64,000 nucleotides of DNA, taken from the NCBI GenBank assembly GCA_018389105.1, contig JACATO010001573.1:1-64000 (forward strand). Reading direction: 5' to 3'. The DNA comes from Nautilus pompilius. Lineage: Eukaryota > Mollusca > Cephalopoda > Nautilida > Nautilidae. Under the pieces are notes generated by a model, which worked only from the letters and a program-made list of their open reading frames with translations, was not told where the DNA came from and searched no databases. A program made the position numbers and the translations under genes. This document shows positions 10,931 through 25,680 of the stretch, one piece after another. How positions within the stretch are numbered: the stretch's first letter is position 1; every line of letters begins with the position of its first letter.

Positions 10931-13900
10931 ACATCTCGCTTAGATAACTAAACCAGATCTTATTTTTGATTATTATTAATAAGGAATTCAAATGATTTAC
11001 TACGCTAAGAAAAACATTAAATAGGATGCCAAAACCGTTGCCAATTTAATTTCACTAAGTAGAACATTTGATGGGTTTTTAAATAAAATTTAGTAGCCAC
11101 CTAAACCCACCGATCACTGTCCAGTGATATCATAATATCTCAAAACAGATCCCAGGAGATTCTGCACTACGATATTTCTCTATCACAGTGCAGTCTGAAA
11201 ACGATCCGGTCCTTGGCACACTTTGACGGAATGGATAGCCTTACCGAGAACGTCCTACATGTGTTCTATCGAGAATAGGGCAGTGACAGACATATCGGCG
11301 CTGTTAGAATTTCTTAGAATATTGGTTGATGAGGACACGTATTTCTTTTTCGGTAAACGAATCCCAGATCAAAAGGTTCTAAAGATGGCTCGACAATTAA
11401 CTGGAGAATGTTGTCCTTGTAGAATACACCTGTTACATACCTCCAGACACGATTAACGTCTGTTAGTCCATGGTGCTCCTCATAGAATAACGATCATAAC
11501 CATCTGTTTCAGATACTACTCATCCGCACCACATGACGTCGCATTAAACCCAATGCTTCAGCAACCATCGCATTAACCCATGTGGCCCGAATCTGCCATC
11601 TGCGAGCTAATTGTCATTGGAGCCTTTGGTATGCGTCAATCATGAGCAAAATATTCAGGTAAATGATCAGCAAGAAAGGGGGGGTCCCTGCGCAGATTGA
11701 AAAAAAACGTTGGTTGGCTGAATCTGTTGGTTTTCCCGACGCTGACCTGTAGCCATCAGTTATCGTGACTCTCCGTTGATCTTGGTGGAGAGTTCTGCCA
11801 GCTGTCTGGCATCGCTGCTATAACCGAAGGATCATAAACCAAGACACATCCATGTTTCCATCAGCTCTCTGTCCCCACCTCAAGCACATCAACAGCATGA
11901 CCATTTCGTCAAGTGTCGGCGAATATCGTCGATCAGGCAGCGAAGATTGAACCCAGAACGGATCGAATATATTTGGACCCCCTTTTTATATACCAGATTT
12001 TATCGACACATAATGAAGCGCACCAAAGCGTCTGTGGAAAGTGCATTCAAGACCAAATCCAGAAACAATAATGTAAACAGTCCTGATATCCTCCCTTCCT
12101 CTAATCCGGCTCACTGTCTTTTGAAAGCACTTTGAGCTTTTACTGCCATTTTTGCGCCAAACTAGTCGATATGTATTTTAGAACGATTTGCTAACAAAAC
12201 CCCGGACTTACTGAGTGTTATAAAAAATACTGTCGACACATTTTGTTAAAATGGTAAGACCAAATAAAATTTGTTGCACTTCCCATGATTCCGTTCTAAG
12301 TTCAATTGTAGCCAGTTGGATTCCGGTGTAGTTATGTTTGCTTCGTCACATCATACGGCTAACGATTTCCAATCATATACAGAAGACAGCTTCGAACAAT
12401 GTTTTCATTTGCTGCTAATGCTATTGACTTTTTGGCTTCGTAGCTTATTTAACAATACGAAAAGTACCTGCTACTCTTTGGTAGCAATACCCATACTGGA
12501 GCGGATATTGCTGCCACGCAAAAGACATTATTAATGTTAACTGATTCGGGCTAAACGGAACATGTAGAGTGTAACAAGATGGCGATATGCCAGTGTAGCT
12601 GGGGAACCAAAATATGCAAACCCTACACATGTTCCTTACAGTATCATGTGTCGTTGTTTTTCTATGCTAATCACTTTCTTTTAAACCTAATTGATTTGGC
12701 TCAGAAACATGAGTACACTAAATTGTCCGAAGATTTTATTAAGTTGGTAACAAATATGTACTCAAATTTTTAGAACATTTATGCCATTGCGCCTGTTTAA
12801 CTAACCTGATACTGATTTGTAGTTGACAGTTTATGTGACAAATCACTAAAAAAGATTCTGAAAAATTCATTAAGAGTTTACTCTGCCATTGAAATTTACC
12901 AACAAGCAGTGAAAGACTTGCGATTTCTGTTCTGATTTACCTATTAAATTACGTCAGCGTCAACTAAAGTATTCAAGAATGTTAAGTATCACGGAGAACC
13001 GAAGTATGCCAAGCGTGGCGTTTGCTTCACATTTTCTATCCTTCTTATCAAGTATCGAAGAAATACAAGATACGTAATTTTTTAGTATTTATGAGTCAGT
13101 ACACGTGGCCTTTTGACCAAAGGAAGAAGTCTACCAAAAAGTCTCTTTATCTCTCCACGTGGCTAGAAAGGTTGTGACTGGACAATAAACACACTGAGCA
13201 GGACGCCATGATGGCGTGACGAACTGAAACAGTATACATCAGGCGATCGTAGGAAAGAATTCGATAAACTGAAAAAACTCTATTAAGCGCACTGTTAACC
13301 CCAACTGGTTAATAATTGCTAATTAATATGTAATGAAAGTAAACTTTTCGATTGCAATAAGACATTGGTAACGCTTTCTTCTTTAAAATTATGGCTTTTA
13401 AAGAAGTCGGATTTCCGGTATTTAAGAGAGACATTCGCAATTATTACGGTCATATCGTACCTGATTTTCCGCAGGTTACTCCACATAATTCTGTTATCGA
13501 TCTTTAGTATCCGTGAACTGTGTTAAACACTTCTATTGTCTGTGCTATTTGGGATTGTAACATCATGCTGTGTTTGTTTTCTTTTGTTAATCACTTTGTG
13601 TCCGTTTGTCGTAACAATTACTTGTAGCGCTTACTGACGGTTTTCTTAGGTCCGCCACAAATAGAGACTGGGGCGCCACCATCCACAGTCAATAACAGTG
13701 ACAGCTAAAGTGAAGAGGAAGGTATTCCTTCTAGCGGCCAGGGACTCATCTCTCTCTCTCTCTCTGAAAAGTAATCTAAAGTTTTCACCCTTTGCGGCCG
13801 ATATTCCGCTCCTCTGTCATTTGTAGGGTCACACCCTGCAAACTAAAGCCAACCGATTAAAAGTCAGTCTCCTTCAAAATTTTATTTTCCAGTTTCCTCA

Positions 13901-15300
13901 GAAAAACCAATAAAAGGGGAATTTTGATGCATGATTATTAACCTGTCTTACACTTCAACTTGTAAAAAAAAAGGACAATTTGGTGTCTCGTGATAAAATG
14001 TAAGAGAGATTTAAATAGTTTTACAAGTGATGGATTTAATTTCGTTTTCTACCAAAATTGACCAAATGCTGATGACGACTGGAGATTTGTGTCGCATCAT
14101 CAATCATCTGCTGCGGCTCTACCGTTTGAAGCAATTTCTTTGAACCGACCGACTCTCTCACTTAAGTCCATCAGCCGCGATTCTATTTCATCTAGATTGA
14201 ATTAGAATAGTTCTTTGTGATACGATACATATGTCGTACGAACTGATCTAGCCAGATGAATGTGTAAATAAGACTTTTGGAGATTCTTGTCCATTGGTCT
14301 AGATTTTCGCTTGCTGATTACTCACATTGTGACATGAAACCGAACTCATCGTTATTCTTATCTGCTTATCGTCAACATCACCTCGTTTTCCGGAAGATTC
14401 ATCTAAGTTGACAAGTGATCTAGGAATCCCCTCTTCTGCGAGAATCATTTTAACTCGGTATAGCGAAAAGATAATTATCTCACTTTTACATGTTGTTTTA
14501 AAGGGGAATTTTCTGATCCTGCCTTCGGCAAGGATATTCATCTAGTTTCAGAGAATACCTGACTACATGATGCCTACTCTATGACGCACAGACGAGCAAA
14601 TGCACTACAGTGTACGTAGTATATTAGTGAATTCGAAGATTAAACTCAGATCTAGAAGGATAGATAATAGAGTGCGTGACTCTCATTGTCGAGAACTGAC
14701 ATTTACTCGTGCAGATTGAGGCTTGCCTTCGAGACATCATCAGATCAGAGAAAGATGTGCAGGCCACTCTTTTAGTGGCTACGTAAGTTACCCACGTGCC
14801 GGTGTAAAAGCTCATCAGTGGAGATCAAGGTGAACGCCAGCCATGAGTTACTCACAGAACACACATTACGCTGGATGACATCGAGGATTTTTCAGAATGC
14901 TTCAGATCATTGCGGTGTTGCAGTATCAGCCCATAGTGGGGCTAACGAGATTCGTCCATGAAACTGAACCGGTAGACAGCCTCGTCCTTTCTCATCTCCA
15001 TTACCAGACTCAGGTGTGGAAGAAGCGCAGCTCAGGTTTTACTCTTGGTCTTCATCCTAACGTATTACTGCTGCTCAGAACCAAATATTTTAAACCTGGT
15101 CTCCATCTGGCCACGGTACATTGCACCAAGGTGTAGTTTTGATGCTGCTTAACCCAGCGAAGCCACTTCTAAGAAATGACTCTCCAGCTGCTGCTCGGCC
15201 AATAAATCCAGTCTCTCCTAACCGTCTTTCGGCGGTGGAATATGAGACCCTGGTTTCCACAGAAGAATCGTGGTCAGAAATTAATTAGCTACCTGTCATT
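10931..15300. other. Non-coding, nothing recognised
   Basis: No coding block that I can support. Less AT-rich patches occur near 11,500-11,960 and 14,650-15,290; both look like old degraded repeats but I cannot name the family. A short (TC)n run lies near 13,750-13,766. Confidence 0.5.
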
Positions 15301-18300
15301 AAAGGGTTTTTCTCTAGACTTTGAAACCAACGGTTTCTTCCAATTTGGGGTTCTTTTTTTTTTCAGCAGCATTTTAAGTTAAGATTTCATGGTAGAACCA
15401 GTTGACTTCATTTCATAAATGGCTGATCGCGCGCCATACCGTATTTGTTTGCAGTTTTCCACTAGGAATAGCCAGGGGTTTATGAAGACAAATAATGCAC
15501 AGCCTTGCTTCATGTGGGATTTCGTTTTCATGCAATACTTCCATCAGACAAGCAGCAATAGCAGACATCAATAAAGTAGGCCATTAATATTTACACAAAA
15601 GCAGAGTACGATGTAACACTTATTCAAATTAGTAGTAAGAACCCACAACGAGCAAAATGAGAAACATGATGATATCATGCTTTGGGCAGAAAACTAATTT
15701 TCACATTCACAGAATTAATTTTCTGGATCCATATTTATACGAAAGTCTTAAATTGTTAACAACGTTGTGACGCTTTAGATTATTTAGAGTTATGACCCCT
15801 ATAGAATCTGTAACAAATGATAACCGAAAGAATCGCTTTTGTCCGCAGAACGTTTATTATTTTGAAAGATTTTATAAGGTGTCCTTTTGAATGTATAATA
15901 ACTGAAGCAAATGTGATACCTGCAAATCCTTCAGTATATTATAAATATGTGAAACTGAAGAAACAGTAAAAAGCATCTTTGCTGCTCTGTTGATTCAGTA
16001 TCCTTAATTAAGTACGGACTCTTGCACAAGATATCCAAGGTGTAAATAAAGTAATAGCTTCTATAATTAGTTCTATTACACCGAGGGTAGGGAAAGAAAG
16101 AATACCTTATTATGCATGTCTTAAAAGTAGTTTAATTTGATTACAGATGCGGATTCTGAATCTTCGAAAAAAGGTAATTCAAAATGCCTGAATGCTTCCA
16201 AAGATCAGGTGATCATGAGATACACGGGCGGAATATAACATTCCTACTTTCTTTTCTTTCTCCTGTAAAATGAAGTTACCAATGAAAGGTTAGAATACGG
16301 GGAGATAACTGATATCATCCAATTGTGCGCCGGGAACAATGATAAACATTATCTGACTTTGACGAATTACCTAATGAAAGAAAAGGTGCATTATTTCGTT
16401 AAAATCCGTCCCCCCAAATTATATAGATGGTTCTTTATGATTAATTCTGGAAAATGAAGTAGTACATATAAAAGAAATCTAAAAAAAATTTATCTCCGAG
16501 GTAAGGATACTTAATTCAAGTATTTAAGTTCCGATTGTTCATTGAGATTATATCGAGAAAAACAACACACGAGTGGAGTCTGGGTTCGTGCGGTTGTTTT
16601 AGCTCTTCGGATGAAAGGCTACTGTAAATAAGACAATGCGTGATCGACTGAAGAGCGCCTCTCCACTCCCGAGTTGTCGTCCTTAAGCTGAGTTCGTCCG
16701 CCTCAGCTACCGTTCGAAGTGGCTCCCTGGGATGAGCGAAAGAGCTTGGACTGAAGTGGACAGCTGCTACTGACCCAAGCTGTCGGAGGGGCACGCAGAA
16801 TTTGCATTTGCGTTTTTTCTCCTCAAGTGGTCCACCGCGATTATTTCAGATTCCTCATCCCCCCTCCTCCTCCTCAGGGTTTCCTGCAAGCAAATGTCCG
16901 AGCTCGATTAGCTGAAGGACCCGTCTGGTGAAGAAGATTAACGAATTTCCGACAACTCGCTAAACGATTCTTCCTTGTTTACAAGTAGAAAAGCTCAAAG
17001 AAAAAGAGATGCGAAAAACTGCGGTTTGCAAGTCGGCGGCAAATGTCTTCAAACCATCAACTTAAAGGCTGAAGCGATTTGATTTGCATTAAGTTCATTT
17101 TCTTTTAGTATTTTTATATAAAAAAAATCTTTACTAATTAGAAATCCAAACTAACAACAGAAGGTGGAAAATCCCCAACAAAATGCGATGAAATAAAGAG
17201 CGGAGAGGAAGTAAAACAGTTTAAAATCAATTTCCCAGTTTCTCCGCCGATAAAGCGAGAAATATAATCATCGCTCACTTCTGTCAACAAGCCCAATGTA
17301 GCCCAGCTTCCTTCGCTCTTCTCCAACTGTTCTAGACGCGAGACATGCTAAGATGAAGAAGCTTGAGGTATGACGTACAATGTAAAACCTTTCGTGTTCT
17401 TTCCATCAGTGTCTCCTTTTTTAAATACGCCCCTCTCAACAGACACAAGCTTTCATTAGATGCAATTTTTGATTAAAAAAAGAATCCTTAAAAACATCTT
17501 TCTTATTTCAGTTTCCTCGACATCGACTTCCATCAGTAATTGTACGATTGCATTCAAGAATATTTTAAAGTTTTGTTTCGTAGCCTTTTTAGAAGTATAG
17601 AGTCCTGCAAGACTCTGTCAATTGGCAGCCGTGTCTCCTCTGACGGGACCTCATTGTTCGGTAACTCAGACGTAAACATAACAAAGAAATTTAAATAAAA
17701 GGACCACAAAGTAGCTGACCGACGACTTGCAGGCAGTGTCTATATAGAATTTAATTCCTCGTTCGGAGGGAAAGCAATTGGAGGTGAACTAGTGAGAAGC
17801 GCAGTCGCGACTGCCGCACTGACGATAATCTGGAGTGATCTCGAGCGAAATTCTAAATCCATCTGTCTCATTATCCAACAACGTTCGGAGATAATCAAGA
17901 GGTGGGGTTCAGAGTGTGATCTATTATCATTGTCGTTCCTGCATAAAAGTAATATTTATGAAGTGTCGGTGGGGGGGTCGCTTCGAACGAACTCGCTCAA
18001 TGCTAGTCGAGCCTCAGCTTCGAAGTAATCCACACGGGAAGTCGTCCGGACCTTACACAGTGCGGGCATACACACAGCACCGCCCGCGACCATGGGACTC
18101 CATCAAATCATCAATTCCTTTTCTATAAAATTCCACCCCCAACCTAAACTTTCGCATGGAAACACTTATCAACCTTTTATTGTTCACGAACAAATCCACT
18201 GTACGTTCGAGTCGAAAGTCACGTGTGATGGACGAATTTTCCGGAAGTGAAGAGATTTCTCCGCAGCTAATGTATTCTGCTCCCCCGGTATCCGGTCCGG

Positions 18301-20239
18301 ACTTTATCTCGAAGGTCTCCCGCGGTGTGGATGTCGGTAGACGGGCTGGAAATTTTCGTTAAAACGGTCATTAGAAAAAAAAAATTGAGCAACCTTTTGA
18401 AAGAATAGTTTAATAAAATCCTAAAAGAGGAAATTTTGTTTGGAGAATAAGGCCTCGGCAGCGCTCCCCCCGTTAGTTATGTCAGTAGAACAGGTGATCG
18501 TTTTCAGCCTCTTGCCAAGCTGACCGTGCGACAGAAGTTCACGTGGAATCACCGGAAGTTCACGAAGATATGGAAACAGCAAGGAGCTGCGTCAGTACAG
18601 ATACTGCCCAGGACGCGCCTTTTCGTGCATCCACCTGTGATTACTCAGTTTTGCTGTATGGTGATTAGCCCCGCAAGGAACGGCAAATGATTGACATTCA
18701 TTCTCTAGTTGCATTGTGAATCTGATGTCCGGGTGCCCACGATTCACACGATGAAGAAGCTGTCCAATATATTCAGCTAGATTCTGAAGGTGTCTCTATA
18801 ACTTGGCAAATGATGCCGAGCATTCAAAGTTCCCCAGATTAGCAAGGATTGGAGATCGGGGCTGAGTCCACGGCCGTGGAATTTTGGCATATGAATCAGA
18901 CGTCTCCGCTATTGGAGCAGAACTTTACAATGGTGTTTGGGGACCAGATGACAAAAGCGGTTGCGAATTTTTACCGTTTTCTTTACTTTGCTGTTAGATT
19001 GCCCCCTTTTGATTGCTCCTGGAACAATTAAAAATGTAACTTTTTTCCCTCAAAAGTTAGGAGAGTGAAATAGATAAATGGGTAAACAAAAGAGGAATTA
19101 AGCAAAAAGATATTAAATTTTCTGAGTGTTTAAATATTTATCACTGATGTCGCATATCATAAAAAGGAACATTTATGTCGTTATCTCTACCACGGGCACT
19201 GCAACGTTATCCGTCATCTTTATGACTTGGTGAAGTGTTGCAAAACAATTGAATGTCTTTCCATCAGCCATCGGAACAATAAATCTTCATAAAATAAGAA
19301 AACAGGCAAAGATAAACCAAAGGAATTTTAACAAGTTTGATGATGAAACCCAACCACCAGAACGACTAATGCTCGGCTATAAAGAAACGTTGTTTTAAGA
19401 GATTGAGAAGGATACCGCGCGGGTTAGCTAATTAACATATTTACAGTCGGATGCACCGACTTCAGATGAAGTTCAGGAGAGATAACTGCATCATTATGGG
19501 TTCGTGTCCCAGACTTCTCCTTAAGAGAAAAGCCGAAAAATGAGTTTTCTCCAAGTTGTCATTACGCATTATATTTATTGTTTAAGATGAGTTTTAAAAA
19601 CGCCTTTTTAAAAAAAAAATTAAATAAATGACGTAGCATATCTGTGTAAACAAATAATACCGAGTCCACGGATTATTAACCCGATTCCTCGGCCTGTTCA
19701 GAGCATAATGAAGAGGAATCATCTGTCTTCGTATGCATGGACGGACATTGGCTGAGCACTGCTAACACAGATGGGAACTATACGGCAGTGATTAAGCAGA
19801 ACAGCAGCATTGCTGGGACAGCAAATGGTCGGCCAGTCGCAGACACCTGGTTATCCTTCCACCGTAAAATCTTTCATGCTGTGGACTTTTTCATAATTAA
19901 AAAAAGACAAAAGAGATTTGATATATTTAATTAATACTAATTAAACGTTATACAAGTGGACCCGCTATAATGAACTGTTACCTTATTTCGAAACATTACC
20001 TTAAGGAAAGCGGAAAAGTAACTTCTACATATTGAAATCAGATGACGTCATATTGATTCTAAAGACAAATATTAGATTTTGGATTGCAAATAGTGGCAGT
20101 CGTGAACAAAGGAAACACCTAATAAGGAGAAATAATGATAAACGCTTCACTTTCAGTGTTTTGTATCCTGAAACGACAAAAAACCGTTTTCTCGTTGGTA
20201 ACAAAACTTGGTTCCCAGAATGTTGGCCAAGAACCGCAC
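15301..20239. other. Non-coding, nothing recognised
   Basis: AT-rich with more balanced islands near 16,560-16,790 and 17,990-18,360. Short frames in these islands have no family signature and no paired splice sites that I trust. Confidence 0.5.
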
Positions 20240-23200
20240 ACATTTGCATTTATTAATTTCTCACATCCTTCATCATTTATACATACATTTTCTGCCCATT
20301 TACATTATATTTGGATTATACATGCATTATCGCTCCTTTACATTATCATACCTTGATTATACATATATTAAAGTTCCTTTGTTTTATTGTAACTTGATTA
20401 TACATATATTAACTTTCCTTTTCATTTTGTTACCTGGTTCATACATACATTATCGCTCATTTACTTTATCATACCTTGATTATACCTATATTAACGTACG
20501 TTTTATTACCGCACCTTGATTATATATACCTTAAGGACCTTTACCTTTCATACCTTGATTATACATATATTAACGCACGTTTTTATTACCGTACCTTGAT
20601 TATATGTACCTTAAGGACCTTTACTTTATCATATCTGGATTATACATACAATATGGCGCCATAAAACTATCATACCTTGAATATACAGATATTATCGTTT
20701 CTTTACATTATCATACCTTGATTATACATATATTAAAGCTCCTTCACATTATCACACCTGGTTTATATATACTTTATCGCTTCCTTACATTAAGATATCT
20801 TGATTATGAATACATTCACGCTCCTTTACATTATCATACCTGGATTATACATAAATTAGCGCTTCACAAAAATTAACTTACCTTGATTATACATACATCA
20901 TAGCTCCTTTACTTTAGTATACCTTGATTATACAGACATTATAGCTCCTTTACATTATCATACCTGGTTTATACAGACATTATCGCTCCTATACATTATA
21001 ATACCTTGATTGTACAGACATTATAGCTCCGTTACATTATCATACCTTGATTATTATTAAATTAACTCTCCTTTAAATTATCATTGCTTGAATATACACA
21101 CATTAACGCTCCTTTACATGATGATACCTTGAATATACATCCTTTACATTATCATACCTTGATTATTGATACATTAACGATCCTTGATATTATCATGCCA
21201 TGAATATACACACATTAACGATTCTTTTAATTATCTTACCTTGATTATACACACATTAACGATTCTTTTAATTATCTTACCTTGATTATACACACATTAA
21301 CGATTCTTTTAATTATCTTACCTTGATTATACATACATTAACGTTCTTTTATATTATCGTACCTTGATTATAGATACATTAACTCTCCTTTAGTATCATA
21401 CATTGATTATACATACATTTACGCTCCTTTACTTTATCATACCTTCATTATACTTACATTTTCGCGCCTTTATTTTATCATACCTTAACTATACATACAT
21501 TAATGTCCTTTGCATTATCATTTCTTGATTGTACATATTATATCCCTCCTGGCATTTTCATACCTGGTTTATACATACTAAATCGCTTCCTTACATTGTG
21601 ATACCTGCTTTATCCACTCATTATAGCTTCTTTACATTATCGTTCCTTTATATTATCAGACCTTGAATATACATGCAATAACACCCTTAACATTATCATA
21701 CCTGGTTTATAATACATTATCTCTCCTTTACCTTATCATACCTTGATTATACAGACATTATCTCTCCTTTACATTTTCATACTTTGATATACATACAGTA
21801 ACGCACCTTTATATTATCAAACCTGGTTTATACATATATTAACGCTCCTTGCATTATCATCACTGTTATATACTTACATTAACGCTACGTTATATTATCA
21901 TCCTTTGATTATATATAACGCTCCTTTATATTATGTTACCTTGATTATACATGCATTAACGCTCCTTTACATTATCATCCTTGAATATACATACATTTGG
22001 GCCCTTTACATTAACATATCTGGATTATGCATTCATTATTGCTCCTTTACATTATCATGCATTGATTATACATACATTAACGCTCATTTATATCATCGTA
22101 CCTTTATAATATATATTATCGATCCTTTACATTATCACACCTGGTATATACATACATTATCACCTCTTTATTTTATCATACCTTGAATTACCTACATTAA
22201 CGTTCTTTACGTTATCATGCTTTGATTATATATACTATATCTCTCTTTACATTATCATAGCTAGTTTATAAATAATTTAACCCTTCCTTATATTATAATA
22301 CCTTTATTTTAAATACTTTAACGCTCCTTTACGTTATCATACCTGGTTTATACATAAATTACCGCTCCTTTACATTATCATGACTTGATTTTACATATAT
22401 TAACACTCGTTTTTATTATCGTACCTTAATTATACATATACTAACGCTCCTTGCATTATCGTCACCGGTATATATTTAATTAACGCTACATTATATTAAC
22501 ATACCTTGATTATACACACATTATTGCTCCTATACATTATCATACCTGGTTTATACATACATTATCGCTACTTTATGTTAACATATCTTGATTATACACA
22601 CATTATTGCTCCTATACATTATCTTACCTGGTTTATACATACATTATCGCTATATTATATTATCATACCTTGATTATATATACATTAAGACCACTTTACT
22701 TTATCATACCTTGACTATACATACATTAAATTCCTTTAATTCTCATGCCTTGATTGTACTTACTATATCGCTATTTACTTTATCATATCTGGATTATACA
22801 TACTTTATCGCTTCCATACATTATGATCCCTTGATTATATATACATTAAAACTCCTTTACATTATCATACCTTGATTATACACACATTGACGCTCCTTTA
22901 AATTATTGTACCTGTTTTATAATATATTATTCCTCCTTGACATTATAATACTTTTTGTATACATACACTTTCGTTCCTTTATATTATCGTACCTTGATTA
23001 TACATACATTAAAGCACCTTTAATTTATCAAACATGGATTATACATGCATTATCGCGCCTTTTTGTTATCATTCCTTGTATATACATATATTATCGCTGC
23101 TTTACTTTAATATACATGATTTATACAGACACTATCGCTCCTTTACATTATCTTATCTTGATTATACATACCTTATCACAGATTTTCTTTTTCCCACCTT

Positions 23201-23401
23201 GATTTTACACACATTTACTCTCCATTACCTTAATATACCTGATTAATACATACATTATCGCGCGCATTTCGTTTATGATACCTTGATTATACATACATTA
23301 TCGCAACTTTACTTTATCATGCCTTGATTGAATATACATCAACGCTCCTTTACTTTATCATACCTTGATTATACATATATTAGCGCTCCTTTACATTACA
23401 C
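20240..23401. repeat. Satellite array, left arm (41-bp unit)
   Basis: Tandem copies, roughly 75, of a 41-bp unit: cgctcctttacattatcat then accttgattatacatacattaa. Copies are diverged by substitutions and small indels, with local runs of near-identical units, for example three in 21,208-21,330 with cgattcttttaattatctt. Reading through the repeat gives Tyr/Ile/His-rich frames on the plus strand, which are artefacts. The array stops abruptly at the left end of a transposon and resumes at 25,692. Confidence 0.93.
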
Positions 23402-23412
23402 AGGCTTGCAAT
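23402..23412 (+). repeat. Left terminal inverted repeat of copy 2
   Basis: The sequence aggcttgcaat is inverted at 25,681-25,691. Confidence 0.8.
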
Positions 23413-23655
23413 ATTTGGTTCATTGAAAATTGTCTGCAATGTTATAAATGATTTTTATGTTTTTTGGTGTGCTGATTTCAAATATGACCACTATTTTTCT
23501 CTATCCTTAAGTATTTTTCACAAACTGGATTCGAAAATACGGGAAAAGAGTACAGTAATACGTATTCTTGTTGAAACATTGATTTGCAGAAGAAATTTAA
23601 AAAAAATTTTTTTTTTAGAAAATTATTGATATAAAACCGTTCTTAACACTCACCT

Positions 23656-25293
23656 TTACAATTCCTTATGCTGCTTTTTCCGTTTTCCCTCATAGCTCCT
23701 TTTGGTACCTTTTCTATTGTAGTCAGCTTGCGACTCTTCTCTGCAACAGTAGTCCGCAACCATGTTGACGTTCCACCTACCCTGGTATCTGCGTTCCATC
23801 TCCTCGATATCTTGATTAAATCTCCCCCCCTGCTCTTCACTAACAGCACCAAGATTTTCAGGGATGTAGTCTAAATGAGAATTCGGGAAGTGCACCTTCA
23901 AGCTCATCGAACAACCCGAGTCTTTGAATTTCATCAGCATGTTTTCCACAACACACTTAAAGTTGGGTCCTTGTAGTTACCAAGAAATTTCTGTAGAACT
24001 TCCTTGAAAGCTTTCTAGGCCTCTTTTTTTTAAACTGTTTCCATTTTTGTTTCAAACACATCGTGATCATCTTTCAGAAGTTTCCGAATATCTGGAAGGA
24101 CGAAAACATCTTTCACGCTTACTTCTCACAGTCCCGGAAACTTGTTGCGCAGGTATTTAAAACACTCACCTACTATTGACAGAGCCTTCACGAGTTGTTT
24201 CATCAGTCCAAGCTTGATATGAAGTGGAGGCAGGAGGACTTTCCTTGGATCAACCAAACTTTCCCGTACTACTTTTTTTGCTCCCAGGTTCTAATTCTAC
24301 CCCACACGGCCACTCATTTTTGATCCAGTGTTGGCCCCTATCCCGGCTGTCCCATTCACATAAGAAGCAGGGTTACTTGGTGTATCCTCCCTGCTGTCCA
24401 AGAAGCATGGAAATCACTTTTAGATCGCCGCATATCGTCCATCCATGATCCTTGTATTTCACTTCGGTGAGAATTAAGGCTAAATTCTCGTAGCATTCTT
24501 TCAGATACACAGAATGTCCTAGTAGAACTGAAACGTACTTGCTGCCATTGTGGAGAAGCACTCCTTTGAGGCTTCTTTTTGACGAGACACTAAAGAACCT
24601 CCACTCGTTCACGCCATACTGTATGCTAAACCTCTCCATCAGTCCAGGGACATCGCTACAGTAAACCAGGTCACCATCTTTAGAAAAGTATGGAATGAAA
24701 TATTTTTCTCTATTTCTAAACCATGAGAAAGAGGTACCAGGGGCCAACAAGTTCCTTTCTTTTACCCTAGAGCCTAACAGTTCTGCTGCATCTTTAGGAA
24801 GACTCAAGTCTAAGTCATTCAATTCAAGCTGTGAAAAAAGTTGGGACTTGTTGCTGCCTGAAACATCGTGAAAGTCCTCATCAGGATCCTGGCCTTCTTT
24901 TTCAGATTCTTCAAGTGCGTCTTCTATTTTTCTGGAGTAAAGGTACTGATACAACTGGGCCATGAGGTACAGGGCGTATTGCCGACGAGAGGTTAGGATA
25001 GAAAATGTCTTTATTTTTTAGATTGAACCCCTGTACATTACACGATCAGAGGGATCACAGAACGGAAAGACTTCTTCTTACCTTGAGACCACTGCCGGAG
25101 TTCTTCCACACAAATAGAACACACTTTATGTGGGGGCTCAGGACTTATCCTGGTCACCAAGTTTCACAACAAAATACGCATAATACACTTTCTTAACAAA
25201 GTCTGTAATGTTTCTTTGCCGTTTCTTCGCTACAGAGTTCCCACAAATGTAACAAAAGTTATCAGGTGCATTAAGACGACCCCTTGCAGCCAT
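23656..25293 (-). pseudogene. Transposon-encoded CxxC/GD-type protein, near full length but broken
   Basis: ATG at 25,293. In order: a CYICG zinc-ribbon-like start and the block QRNITDFVKKVYYAYF, then KLGDQDKS; a stop at the expected Trp; a region with two more stops; a YPNLSSAIRPVPHGP block; a 196-codon open frame (24,373-24,963) with an acidic stretch, then FFSVSSKRSLKGVLLHNG and TICGDLKVISMLLGQQGGYTK; a stop, then CFLCEWDSR; broken frames; and finally a 97-codon frame (23,656-23,949) with SLKVHFPNSHLDYIPENLG, EEQGGRFNQD and MERRYQGRWN. Total about 546 codons, no intron. The same family is repeated in many invertebrate genomes (memory). The GD Asp with the following CxxC, and the Glu/ERF-like block near the end, resemble the catalytic layout of CACTA/KDZ transposases; that reading is inference. 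Several stops and frameshifts make it non-functional here. Confidence 0.75.
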
Positions 25294-25680
25294 TTAGTAC
25301 ACTTATAAACAGAAGAAAACCACTAAGGAAAAAGGAGAAAAAAAGTAAACTTTTGCAGAAATGACAGGTCTGGAAAAGTACACTGGTTATGACAAAACCT
25401 TCTCACACAGAGATCTAATTGTAACTGAGTCCAGGTAGGGAATGTGGAGAGAGGGGTGGGGGGGACAAAAAGAGTGAGTAAAAAAGAGTAAATAAATATA
25501 AAAAATTAAATATAATTAATTTTTTGTTTAGAATCTTAATACAGTGATTCTGGAGATATTGAAATCGAAAATTTGAGTTTGTGGAAAAATGGTACATGAT
25601 GGAATTTTAAAACTAATTTTACAGAAAACAACACCCAAAAATCTATAAGAATCAGCAGTTAGTTATCGGATAATATTTCC

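Noticed and set aside
10489-10991. Long minus-strand Cys/Val/Tyr-rich open frames
   Set aside because: They are translations of the (CA)n tract in three frames; no flanking coding signal.
11223-12135. Possible decayed transposase or retroelement
   Set aside because: Base composition suggests former coding DNA, but I could not line up the motifs of any family in order on either strand.
16516-16794. 92-codon minus-strand frame in a balanced-composition island
   Set aside because: No recognisable family and no supporting splice or promoter signal.
20208-23246. Plus-strand Tyr/Ile/His-rich frames up to 100 codons
   Set aside because: Products of the 41-bp satellite; frame length follows indels in the repeat.
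24224-24448. Plus-strand frame opposite the CxxC/GD gene
   Set aside because: Shadow of the minus-strand pseudogene; no independent signal.
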